A stretch of DNA of 7,567 nt from Actinomycetota bacterium (GTDB lineage Bacteria > Actinomycetota > Thermoleophilia > Gaiellales > Gaiellaceae), in the NCBI GenBank assembly GCA_013821525.1, contig JACDGR010000156.1, positions 1 to 7,567 of the forward strand. Reading direction: 5' to 3'. Positions 1-5,401 of the stretch are shown in pieces. The notes beneath the pieces were generated by a model. That model was given only the letters and a program-made list of their open reading frames with translations, did not search any database and was not told the DNA's origin. Both the position numbers and the translations under genes were made by a program. The stretch's first letter is position 1, and each line of letters starts with the position of its first letter.

Positions 1-10
1 CCCCAGGCTT

Positions 11-622
11 TCAGCTGGCGCGCGCCGCGTCGTAGCGGCGGCCGACCTCGTCCCAGCTAACGACGTCCCACCACGCGGCGAGATAGTCGGGACGACGGTT
101 CTGGTAGGAGAGGTAGTAGGCGTGCTCCCAGACGTCGATGCCGAGGAGCGGCACGTCTCCCGTCATCAGCGGCGTGTCCTGGTTCGGCGTCGAGACGACC
201 GCGAGGCCCGTGCCGTCCCAGGTCAGCCACGTCCAGCCCGAGCCGAACCGCTTGACGCCGCCGTCGTTGATCGCAGCCTTCAGCTGGTCTGCGTCCCCGA
301 ACGTGTCGGCGATCGCGTCGGCCAGGTCGCCTGAGGGATCGCCACCACCGCCGGGCTTCATGATCGTCCAGAAGAGGGAGTGGTTCGCGTGGCCGCCGCC
401 GTTGTTGCGGACGGCTGCGCGCTTGTCCTCGGGCAACTCGTCGAGGAGCGCGAGCACCTGCTCGAGGGGACGACCGTCCCACTCGGTGCCGGCGAGTGCC
501 TTGTTCAGATTGTCGACGTAGGCCTGGTGGTGCTTGTCGTGGTGGATCCTCATCGTCTGCTCGTCGATCGTCGGCTCCAGCCCGTCATAGGCATAGGGGA
601 GCGGGGGAAGCTCGTACGGCAT
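11..622 (-). CDS. sodA: Superoxide dismutase, Fe/Mn family (Mn-type signature)
   Basis: This cytoplasmic enzyme converts superoxide to hydrogen peroxide and oxygen. The 203-residue product has the usual family length and starts with the typical YELPPLPYAYDGLEP segment. The four expected metal ligands are visible: His27 (in IHHDKHHQAYV), His81 (in GGGHANHSLFW), and Asp163 and His167 (in DVWEHAYY). Gateway residues His31 and Tyr35 are present. Gly77, four residues before the second His, together with Gln148 in NQDTPLM, is the pattern of Mn enzymes rather than Fe enzymes. Metal choice is an inference, because cambialistic enzymes exist. The ATG start has AAGGAG five bases upstream. The gene is divergent from a second SOD gene across 90 bp, and its 3' end lies ten bases from the window edge. 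Family assignment is secure. Confidence 0.97.
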   Translation of the reverse strand: MPYELPPLPYAYDGLEPTIDEQTMRIHHDKHHQAYVDNLNKALAGTEWDGRPLEQVLALLDELPEDKRAAVRNNGGGHANHSLFWTIMKPGGGGDPSGDLADAIADTFGDADQLKAAINDGGVKRFGSGWTWLTWDGTGLAVVSTPNQDTPLMTGDVPLLGIDVWEHAYYLSYQNRRPDYLAAWWDVVSWDEVGRRYDAARAS

Positions 623-627
623 GCCGT

Positions 628-633
628 CTCCTT
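628..633 (-). promoter_or_regulatory. Ribosome binding site of the canonical SOD gene
   Basis: AAGGAG on the minus strand lies five bases before the ATG at 622. It is one of only two clear Shine-Dalgarno sequences in front of a gene here, the other belonging to the neighbouring SOD, and it fixes the start. Confidence 0.75.
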
Positions 634-653
634 CGGTTCGTTCGGTGCTACCA

Positions 654-663
654 ACGATATGCT
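654..663. promoter_or_regulatory. Candidate divergent -10 boxes between the two SOD genes
   Basis: The intergenic region 623-712 separates two divergent SOD genes and must hold both promoters unless transcription enters from elsewhere. Two TANNNT hexamers share the TA at 658-659: TATGCT on the plus strand (658-663) and TATCGT on the minus strand (659 to 654). They would place starts near 670 and 647, giving leaders of about 43 and 25 bases. Both leaders contain Shine-Dalgarno sequences. I see no convincing -35 element at the right spacing for either strand, so this is a weak prediction. No clear operator palindrome is visible. Confidence 0.3.
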
Positions 664-702
664 CCGCGCCGCACCCGAAGAACGCTTGCAGTCAAAAGAA
701 TT

Positions 703-708
703 GAGGAG
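703..708 (+). promoter_or_regulatory. Ribosome binding site deciding the start of the second SOD
   Basis: GAGGAG lies four bases before the ATG at 713. The reading frame is open much further upstream, to position 380, but that part runs antisense through the other SOD gene. This site and the family alignment place the true start at 713. Confidence 0.8.
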
Positions 709-712
709 AGAC

Positions 713-1330
713 ATGGCGCTTGCCTACAACCACGACGAGATCACGCCCCGCGAGCTGAAGCCCGACCTGCTCGAGCTCGACGGCATCTCCCGCGAGACGA
801 TCGAGGCGCACTACAAGCTCTACCAGGGGTATGTCGCGAAGCGGAACGAGATCCTGGGCAAGCTCGCCGGCGTCGATCTCGGTACTGCAAACCAGGTCTA
901 CTCGGAGTTCCGCTCGCTCAAGGTCGATCTGACCTTCGCGATCGGCGGCATCAAGAACCATGAGATCTACTTCGAGCATCTCGGCGGCACCGGCGGCGAG
1001 CCATCTGGCATCTTCGGCGACCTCGTCAAGCGTGACTTCGGGACCGCCGCAGACTGGAAGGCGGATCTGAAGGCGACCGGCCTGGGCGGCCGTGGTTGGG
1101 CGTGGACGGCCTACGACTGGGACGAAGGTCGCCTGTTCAACTACATCGGTGACGCGCAGAACACGTTCCCAGTGTGGAACGCGACGCCGCTCGTCGCCCT
1201 CGACGTCTACGAGCACGCGTACTTCGTGGACTTCGCCACCGACAGAGGCGCCTACATCGACGCGTTCTTCGCGAACCTCGACTTCGACGTCGTGAACGAC
1301 TGGGTTCAGAAGTACGGGATCAAGTCCTAG
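713..1330 (+). CDS. Divergent second superoxide dismutase, Fe/Mn family
   Basis: The product (205 residues) is a paralogue of the SOD encoded divergently at 11-622. All four metal ligands are visible: His33 (EAHYKLYQGYV), His83 (GGIKNHEIYF), and Asp164 and His168 (DVYEHAY). Gly79 and Gln149 sit at the same distances from the ligands as the Mn-type residues of the canonical copy, and Trp129 and Trp131 of the GWAW motif are kept. It differs in three ways. The LPxLPY start is replaced by an unrelated segment ending in LLELDGIS. One residue is missing after the first metal-binding His. The gateway His is replaced by Leu36, while the gateway Tyr is kept as Tyr40. Dismutase activity is therefore likely but inferred. 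The plsY-like gene follows after 4 bp, suggesting co-transcription. Similar variant SODs occur in other bacteria, as far as I recall. Confidence 0.92.
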   Translation: MALAYNHDEITPRELKPDLLELDGISRETIEAHYKLYQGYVAKRNEILGKLAGVDLGTANQVYSEFRSLKVDLTFAIGGIKNHEIYFEHLGGTGGEPSGIFGDLVKRDFGTAADWKADLKATGLGGRGWAWTAYDWDEGRLFNYIGDAQNTFPVWNATPLVALDVYEHAYFVDFATDRGAYIDAFFANLDFDVVNDWVQKYGIKS

Positions 1331-1334
1331 AGGC

Positions 1335-1958
1335 TTGATCGCGGCGGCGATCATCGTGCTCGGCTACCTGCTCGGCTCGTGCCCGTGGGGCTACTGGCTG
1401 CCGCTCCTCGTCGAGCACGACGACATCCGCACGCAGCAGAAGGGGAGCGGCAACATCGGCGTCACGAACGTGTGGCGCATCTACCACGCGCGGCTCGGCC
1501 TGCCGGTTCTGGTGCTCGACATCGCGAAGGGTCTCGTGCCTGCGCTGCTCGGCGTGCTCTTCGTCTCGCACACGGTCGGGATCGTGGCCGGCGCGGCGGC
1601 GATGGCGGGTCACTGGCGCCCGCTCTACCTACGCTGGCAACGCGGCGGGAAGATCGTTGCGACGAGCTTCGGCGTCTTCCTCGCGCTCGCCCCGCTCGCG
1701 GCCGGGACGAGCGCGATCCTCTGGCTCAGCCTCTTTGCGCTCTTCGGCTACGCGTCGATCGCCTCGGTCCTGACCGGGGTCTGGCTGCCCGTTGGCTCGT
1801 GGGTCTTCGGGTACCCGGCCTCGGTCGTCCTTCTCGCGGTCGTCGCCTCCAGCGTCACGATCTATCTGCATCGCCAGAACTTGCAGCGGCTGAGGCGGGG
1901 TACCGAGAATCAGTCGAGCATCGCCCTGACACGCCGACTAGGTTTCGGCCGGGGCTGA
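1335..1958 (+). CDS. plsY: Glycerol-3-phosphate acyltransferase, PlsY family
   Basis: PlsY is a membrane enzyme that transfers an acyl group from acyl-phosphate to position 1 of glycerol-3-phosphate, the first step of phospholipid synthesis. The 207-residue length fits the family, and the hydrophobic profile suits the usual multi-helix fold. Motif 1 is GSGNIGVTNVWR with Ser38 and Arg48. DIAKGLVP follows at 62-69. Motif 2, the phosphate-binding-like loop after GHWRP, reads GGKIVAT at 104-110. Motif 3 has His179, Asn182 and Glu191 in HRQNLQRLRRGTE. The odd point is Ile107, where the family normally has Gly (GGKGVAT). The start is taken as TTG at 1335, four bases after the SOD stop and with only a poor AGAGG upstream. 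GTG at 1356 is an alternative. Some genomes carry several PlsY paralogues, so this copy may not be the housekeeping one. Confidence 0.88.
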   Translation: MIAAAIIVLGYLLGSCPWGYWLPLLVEHDDIRTQQKGSGNIGVTNVWRIYHARLGLPVLVLDIAKGLVPALLGVLFVSHTVGIVAGAAAMAGHWRPLYLRWQRGGKIVATSFGVFLALAPLAAGTSAILWLSLFALFGYASIASVLTGVWLPVGSWVFGYPASVVLLAVVASSVTIYLHRQNLQRLRRGTENQSSIALTRRLGFGRG

Positions 1959-1973
1959 GCGCTAGCTGAGCGC
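1955..1973 (+). repeat. Short direct repeat CTGAGCGC at the plsY stop
   Basis: CTGAGCGC occurs at 1955-1962, containing the plsY stop TGA, and again at 1966-1973, separated by TAG. A six-base-pair inverted repeat (AGCGCG / CGCGCT, loop AAATCC) follows at 1969-1986. No function can be assigned. The hairpin lacks a T-tract and is a poor intrinsic terminator. Confidence 0.35.
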
Positions 1974-1985
1974 GAAATCCCGCGC

Positions 1986-1991
1986 TACCAT
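1986..1991 (+). promoter_or_regulatory. Candidate -10 box of the secreted peptidase gene
   Basis: TACCAT matches the TANNNT form of a high-GC -10 element and lies in the 60-bp gap before the peptidase gene. Transcription would start near 1998, a few bases before the ATG at 2002 of a possible leader ORF. No clear -35 is visible. Confidence 0.3.
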
Positions 1992-2001
1992 CCGCTCGCC
2001 G

Positions 2002-2022
2002 ATGGTCAGCGCCGCGCCATGA
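2002..2022 (+). other. Possible six-residue leader ORF overlapping the peptidase start
   Basis: ATG at 2002 opens a tiny frame encoding MVSAAP and ends at TGA 2020-2022. That stop overlaps the peptidase start as ATGA. The peptidase gene has no visible Shine-Dalgarno sequence, so translation by re-initiation from this leader is conceivable. Six codons can occur by chance, so this is only a candidate. Confidence 0.2.
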
Positions 2023-3278
2023 GAAAGCGTCTGACTGTCGTTGCGGCAGTGATCGCTGCGCTCTGGTTTTCCCCCGGCGCACTCGCGGCCGGCTGGTGCG
2101 GCGGCGGTACGGAGACAGCCGCAGACCGCATCGACCTCGTGACCGGGCCGCAGGAGCATGCGATCGTCGCCGTGCCTTCCGACAGCCCGGATTCGTTCGC
2201 GACGCGCGCCGGCCAGCTTGCCGATGACATCGCCTCGATGGTCGCCTGGTGGCAGGGCCAGGATCCGACGCGCGTACCGCGCTGGGATCAGGCGGCCTTC
2301 GGAGCAGCCAGCTGTCTCGACGTCTCATTCGTTCGGCTTTCCGGATCCGCTGCCAGCTACGCGAACAACGGCGCAAGCTCCGCGTTCGCCCGCGTCTCGG
2401 CCGAGATCGCGAATGCAGGCGAAGGGAACCGGTACAAGAAGTACCTCGTCTACTTCGACGGCCCGTCGGTTCAGGAGGACGTCTGCGGTACCGGAGGCGG
2501 CGACTTCGCGACAGGCCCCGCCTACGCCATCGTCTGGCTCGCGGGCTGCCCGGGCGTCCCGACCGATTCGGTTGCGACGCACGAGTTGCTGCACGGTCTC
2601 GGCGCGCTGCCTGCCGGCGCGCCGCACGCCTGCAGTCTCGCGCAGGGTGGGTCGGGCCACCCGTGCGATTCGCCGCAGGACGTGCTGTATCCCTACACGA
2701 CCGGTGATCCGCTCTCGGCTCAGGTTCTGGACTACAACCACGACGACTACTACGGGCATTCGGGCAACTGGCTCGACACGCAGGACTCGTTGTGGCTTCA
2801 TCGCCTCGACCTGGCGCAGGTCTCCTTGAACGTCGCGTTCACTGGTGGCGCCGGCCGTGTGCAGAGCGACGAGCCGGGCGTTGACTGCACGGTGAGCTGC
2901 ACCTCTGCGTGGGATCAGGGAAGCGCGCTGTCGTTGATCGCCCTTCCGAGTCGCACGTCGCGCTTCGTGCGCTGGACGGGCTCCTGCACGGGGAAGGGCG
3001 ATTGCACGCTGCAGCTCGACCAGTCGAAGTCTGCGACGGCGGTCTACGGCCCGCTCCACGTGTCGGTGCGCCTCGCCGTGACCGGCAAGGGTCACATCGC
3101 GTGCAACCCCAAGTGCGGCAAGGCGTTCTCGGCGGGCGACCTGCTGACGCTCCGCGCGATCGCGAACAAGGGCTGGCGGTTCAAGGGCTGGAGCGGCGCG
3201 TGCAAGTCGACAGGCCCGACCTGCCGACCGCCGACCGACTACGCGGTCAGCGTGCGCGCAACGTTCACGCGGCGGTAA
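2019..3278 (+). CDS. Secreted putative zinc metallopeptidase with two Cys-rich InlB-B-like repeats
   Basis: The product has 419 residues. Residues 1-23 form a Sec signal peptide: RKR, a hydrophobic core, then ALA before AGW, so cleavage after Ala23 is likely. The central region has HELLHGLG at 188-195, the HExxHxxG zinc motif with catalytic Glu189. The usual third His at +10 is absent (Pro198). His203 in APH or His214 in GHPCD may serve instead, as in actinobacterial secreted proteins of pattern HExxH-x-x-G-A-x(4)-APH that I recall. Where those have a Met-turn (DVMCY), this has DVLYPY at 221-226. Two repeats follow at about 270-344 and 347-419. Each has a WxGxC core (RWTGSC, GWSGAC) and four cysteines, and resembles the divergent InlB B-repeat used in surface or secreted proteins. 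Substrate is unknown. No Shine-Dalgarno sequence is visible. The 3' end overlaps the convergent cyclohydrolase gene by 14 bp. Confidence 0.72.
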   Translation: MRKRLTVVAAVIAALWFSPGALAAGWCGGGTETAADRIDLVTGPQEHAIVAVPSDSPDSFATRAGQLADDIASMVAWWQGQDPTRVPRWDQAAFGAASCLDVSFVRLSGSAASYANNGASSAFARVSAEIANAGEGNRYKKYLVYFDGPSVQEDVCGTGGGDFATGPAYAIVWLAGCPGVPTDSVATHELLHGLGALPAGAPHACSLAQGGSGHPCDSPQDVLYPYTTGDPLSAQVLDYNHDDYYGHSGNWLDTQDSLWLHRLDLAQVSLNVAFTGGAGRVQSDEPGVDCTVSCTSAWDQGSALSLIALPSRTSRFVRWTGSCTGKGDCTLQLDQSKSATAVYGPLHVSVRLAVTGKGHIACNPKCGKAFSAGDLLTLRAIANKGWRFKGWSGACKSTGPTCRPPTDYAVSVRATFTRR

Positions 3279-4239
3279 GCCACTGCTGCAGCTCGATCGG
3301 TGCATGCGGCGGTGCGCCTGCGAGCTCCGAGCGAAGCTCACCGACGGTGCTCGAGCGCTCGGCGAGGACGTCGTGGCGGTGAATCGTCTCGAGGTTGAGC
3401 TGCCGTGAGAAGAGAAAGTCGCCATCGGCGAGCTCCGGGTACCGCAGCAGCGTCTCCGCGAGCGCGTAGCGAACGGAATCCTCGACGAAGCGCGGCTGGA
3501 GATGTGCGTGCTCGACCACGAACAGCTCGTCGGGGCGCTTCAACAACTCGAAGATCGGAGAGCTCATCGAACGCTCCACGATGTCCACGAGGTGCTCTGC
3601 ATTGATGCGCGACTCGGTGCCGACGAGCAATGTGCCCTTGCCGCGCTGATTGTGCGTTGCGAGCGGAACGAGCTCGAGAATCCGATCGACGTCGCCGTCA
3701 CGGAAGCCCGCCTCGAGCAGGCGCTCCGACGCCGCCCCGCGGACGAGGCCCTGTGCGCACGGGCACGCATTGATGCCCCACGCCTCGACGCCGACGACGC
3801 GACGCACGCGTTCCGGTGATGCCGTGGCGATCCCGATCAGGGTTGCAATCTCCTGTGTCGGCAGACCGGTCACGGGCGTCAGTCGCTCGATCGGGTACTG
3901 GGCCTCGATCCGCACCTCTGCCCGCAGAGCGTGCTGCCGCTCGACGATCTGAGTCGCGATGTGCTCCGCCAGCGTCTCGACGAGGAACGCCTCGCCGATC
4001 ACGACTTCGTCGACGGCCTCCCCGAAGCTCTCGGGAAAGCGAGACATGTGAACGCCCTTCTGGGCAGGGTCGAGGTCGACGGTGCAGGAGATCTGCGCAG
4101 CGAATGTTTTCTCACGGCCGTCATGCCGGATCCGGATTGCCTTCTGGACACCTGTGACGCCGGCGCGGGTCAGCCCGATCCGCACATCGGGCGGCGAGGC
4201 TTGCAGGTCGCCGACGAGGTCGTTCGGAGTTTGGCCCAT
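3265..4239 (-). CDS. mptA: GTP cyclohydrolase, FolE2/MptA family (MptA-like)
   Basis: This metal-dependent enzyme opens the guanine ring of GTP, the first step to pterins. Bacterial FolE2 yields dihydroneopterin triphosphate, for folate. Archaeal MptA yields the 2',3'-cyclic phosphate, for methanopterin. The 324-residue product has, in order, PDVRIGLTRAGVTGVQK near the N-terminus, GVHMSR at 62-67, GINACPCAQ around 155-163, ATHNQRGKG around 194-202, and further on SMSSPIFELLKRPDE and LETIHRHDVLAERS. CPCAQ, THNQRG and the ELLKRPDE region look closer to archaeal MptA, from memory, than to typical FolE2. I chose ATG at 4239. TTG at 4248 adds only three residues, and neither start has a Shine-Dalgarno sequence, whereas a TACCGT -10-like box sits eight bases before the ATG. 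It is divergent from the kinase-like gene and convergent with the peptidase. Family is certain; product specificity is not. Confidence 0.93.
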   Translation of the reverse strand: MGQTPNDLVGDLQASPPDVRIGLTRAGVTGVQKAIRIRHDGREKTFAAQISCTVDLDPAQKGVHMSRFPESFGEAVDEVVIGEAFLVETLAEHIATQIVERQHALRAEVRIEAQYPIERLTPVTGLPTQEIATLIGIATASPERVRRVVGVEAWGINACPCAQGLVRGAASERLLEAGFRDGDVDRILELVPLATHNQRGKGTLLVGTESRINAEHLVDIVERSMSSPIFELLKRPDELFVVEHAHLQPRFVEDSVRYALAETLLRYPELADGDFLFSRQLNLETIHRHDVLAERSSTVGELRSELAGAPPHAPIELQQWLTAA

Positions 4240-4243
4240 GGGG

Positions 4244-4253
4244 TACAACGGTA
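4244..4253. promoter_or_regulatory. Candidate overlapping bidirectional -10 element, leaderless on both sides
   Basis: Only 17 bp separate the two divergent ATGs at 4239 and 4257. Within TACAACGGTA, TACAAC reads rightward (4244-4249) and TACCGT reads leftward (4253 to 4248), sharing two bases. They end seven and eight bases before their respective start codons, the normal distance from -10 box to transcription start. Both mRNAs would thus begin at or near the ATG, in keeping with the absence of Shine-Dalgarno sequences. The rightward box lacks the final T of TANNNT. -35 elements would lie inside the opposite genes, and I see none that is clear. Confidence 0.4.
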
Positions 4254-4256
4254 GCG

Positions 4257-4820
4257 ATGGCCGACCCGCAGCAGTTTCCTCGGATCGTCACGCTCGCCTG
4301 TCATGACCTGCGCACCCCGCTCGCGACGATCTATGGCTTCGCGCGGACGCTGACGCGGGGAGAGGGCCTAGACGAGCGCACGATGCGCTTCCTCGGGATG
4401 ATCGAGGAGGCGTCGGAACAGCTGACGGTCCTCCTCGACGAGCTTGGTGTCTCGGCACGGATCGAAGGCGGACGGTGGGAGCCGGTGCTCAGGGAGATCG
4501 ACACTCTGGAGCTTGCGGCCTCGGATGACGAGCGGGTTGCAGCAACCGGTGCCGGCGAGTCGATCGAGACCGACGCGCTCGCAGTTGCGCGGGCGCTCAC
4601 AGCGCTCGCGGTCGCGGCTGCCCGTTACGGGCCGGTTCCGCTCGTCACGTGGTCGGTGGAAGGCCGAACGCTGACGCTCTCTCCGGTTACCGCCGAAGCA
4701 GCGCCCGTCGTACTCGGCGAGGAGGTACGCGACCTCGGCGCGCTCGTCGCTCGGTCTGTGATCGAAGAGCTCGGCGGCTCGCTCGAGCTCGCCGATCAGA
4801 CCTTGACCGTCGTTCTTTAA
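4257..4820 (+). CDS. Short histidine-kinase-like protein with intact H box and degenerate ATPase domain
   Basis: The product (187 residues) begins directly with a HisKA-type dimerisation and phospho-acceptor segment, HDLRTPLATIYGFARTL, with His16 as the phosphorylatable residue. It has no sensor domain and no membrane segment. The rest keeps the outline of a HATPase_c fold. An N-box-like helix at about 102-122 ends in ARYGP, and a final ALVARSVIEELGGSLEL resembles the end of the kinase domain. The N-box asparagines are replaced by alanines (LTALAVAAARYG), no DxGxG box is visible, and the G2 box is reduced to DLGA. It is therefore probably unable to bind ATP normally. It may act as a histidine phosphotransferase, like ChpT-type proteins, or as a partner of another kinase. 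No response regulator is adjacent. The start is probably leaderless, and its stop overlaps the convergent membrane-protein gene. Confidence 0.75.
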   Translation: MADPQQFPRIVTLACHDLRTPLATIYGFARTLTRGEGLDERTMRFLGMIEEASEQLTVLLDELGVSARIEGGRWEPVLREIDTLELAASDDERVAATGAGESIETDALAVARALTALAVAAARYGPVPLVTWSVEGRTLTLSPVTAEAAPVVLGEEVRDLGALVARSVIEELGGSLELADQTLTVVL

Positions 4821-5401
4821 GCGGACACGGTCGGCGCGCCGCCGGTCTGCTGCACCTCCGCCGACTCGATCTGTGCCGGCGCGCGCCGGCGGCGCAGTGA
4901 GAGCAGCAGCGTGATCAGCGCGGCGGCGAGCGCCAGCCCGACCGTGTAGTGCACGAGGCTCCGCACCGTGTGCGCCGCGTCCGCCTCCCACTCCCCGCGT
5001 ACGAGCGAGCTCGACGTCGTCGGGTCGGAGATCAGATCCTCGCCGTAGGCGAACCGGGCCGTGTGATGCATCTGCCAGCGATGCAACCGCACCGTCAGGG
5101 CGAGCGCATCGAGGCACGCAAGTGCGCAGGTCACGTAGATCGCGTACGGCAGGCGCGCGACTGCCCAGCCGGCGAGCACGAGTAGCAGCGGCGGCACCAG
5201 CGCGAGCAGCCAGATCTTCGCCTCCGTCGTCCCCGTGGGGTTGTGCCAGGTGCGTGCGAGGTGATCGCCGCGCTTCCATTCGACGACGCGCGCCTTCTCG
5301 ATCGCAAGCGTCGCCGCCATCAGCGACGCGAAAAAGACCGGCAGCGCAAGGAATCCCGCGAGCGCGAGCGGCGCCCTCGACGGGGGGACGAGCTTTCTCA
5401 C
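4817..5401 (-). CDS. Four-helix membrane protein of unknown function, coupled to the ABC importer
   Basis: I do not recognise the family. The 194-residue product has four predicted membrane segments at about 10-34, 62-82, 85-105 and 148-169. Charge distribution (Arg-Lys at the N-terminus, Arg83 in the short turn, RRRR at 170-173) predicts both ends inside. Two polar loops would then lie outside: 35-61 (with WKRGDHLARTWHNP) and 106-147 (with HRWQMHH and EDLISDPTT). These loops are rich in His and Trp. There is no signal peptide cleavage site or enzyme motif. The GTG start overlaps the ATPase stop in GTGA (5398-5401), so translation is probably coupled to the amino-acid transporter genes. It could be an accessory subunit, a sensor, or an unrelated gene at the operon end. 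Its stop shares TTAA with the convergent kinase-like gene. Confidence 0.8.
   Translation of the reverse strand: MRKLVPPSRAPLALAGFLALPVFFASLMAATLAIEKARVVEWKRGDHLARTWHNPTGTTEAKIWLLALVPPLLLVLAGWAVARLPYAIYVTCALACLDALALTVRLHRWQMHHTARFAYGEDLISDPTTSSSLVRGEWEADAAHTVRSLVHYTVGLALAAALITLLLSLRRRRAPAQIESAEVQQTGGAPTVSA
4875..4890. repeat. 16-bp perfect palindrome within the membrane-protein gene
   Basis: GCCGGCGC followed by GCGCCGGC forms a perfect palindrome inside the 3' part of the coding region, in the stretch encoding the Arg-rich cytoplasmic tail. It consists only of G and C, so it may be a by-product of composition. No role is assigned. Confidence 0.4.

Noticed and set aside
380..712. Upstream extension of the second SOD reading frame
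   Set aside because: The extra 111 codons run antisense through the canonical SOD gene and do not resemble any SOD N-terminus. GAGGAG and ATG at 713 give the normal family length.
692..1354. Open frame of 220 codons on the minus strand opposite the second SOD
   Set aside because: Long antisense frames are expected from GC-rich third positions. It lacks a ribosome site and recognisable motifs, while the plus-strand SOD is certain.
1969..1986. Hairpin after plsY as an intrinsic terminator
   Set aside because: The stem is only six base pairs and no T-tract follows. Its last base also overlaps the TACCAT promoter candidate.
2325..3425. 366-codon minus-strand frame opposite the secreted peptidase
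   Set aside because: It is very rich in Arg and Ala and low in complexity, typical of the shadow of a GC-rich gene. The plus strand has a signal peptide, a zinc motif and repeats.
4257..4820. A full sensor histidine kinase
   Set aside because: There is no sensor or membrane domain, and the ATP-binding boxes are degenerate. Only the phospho-acceptor part is convincing.
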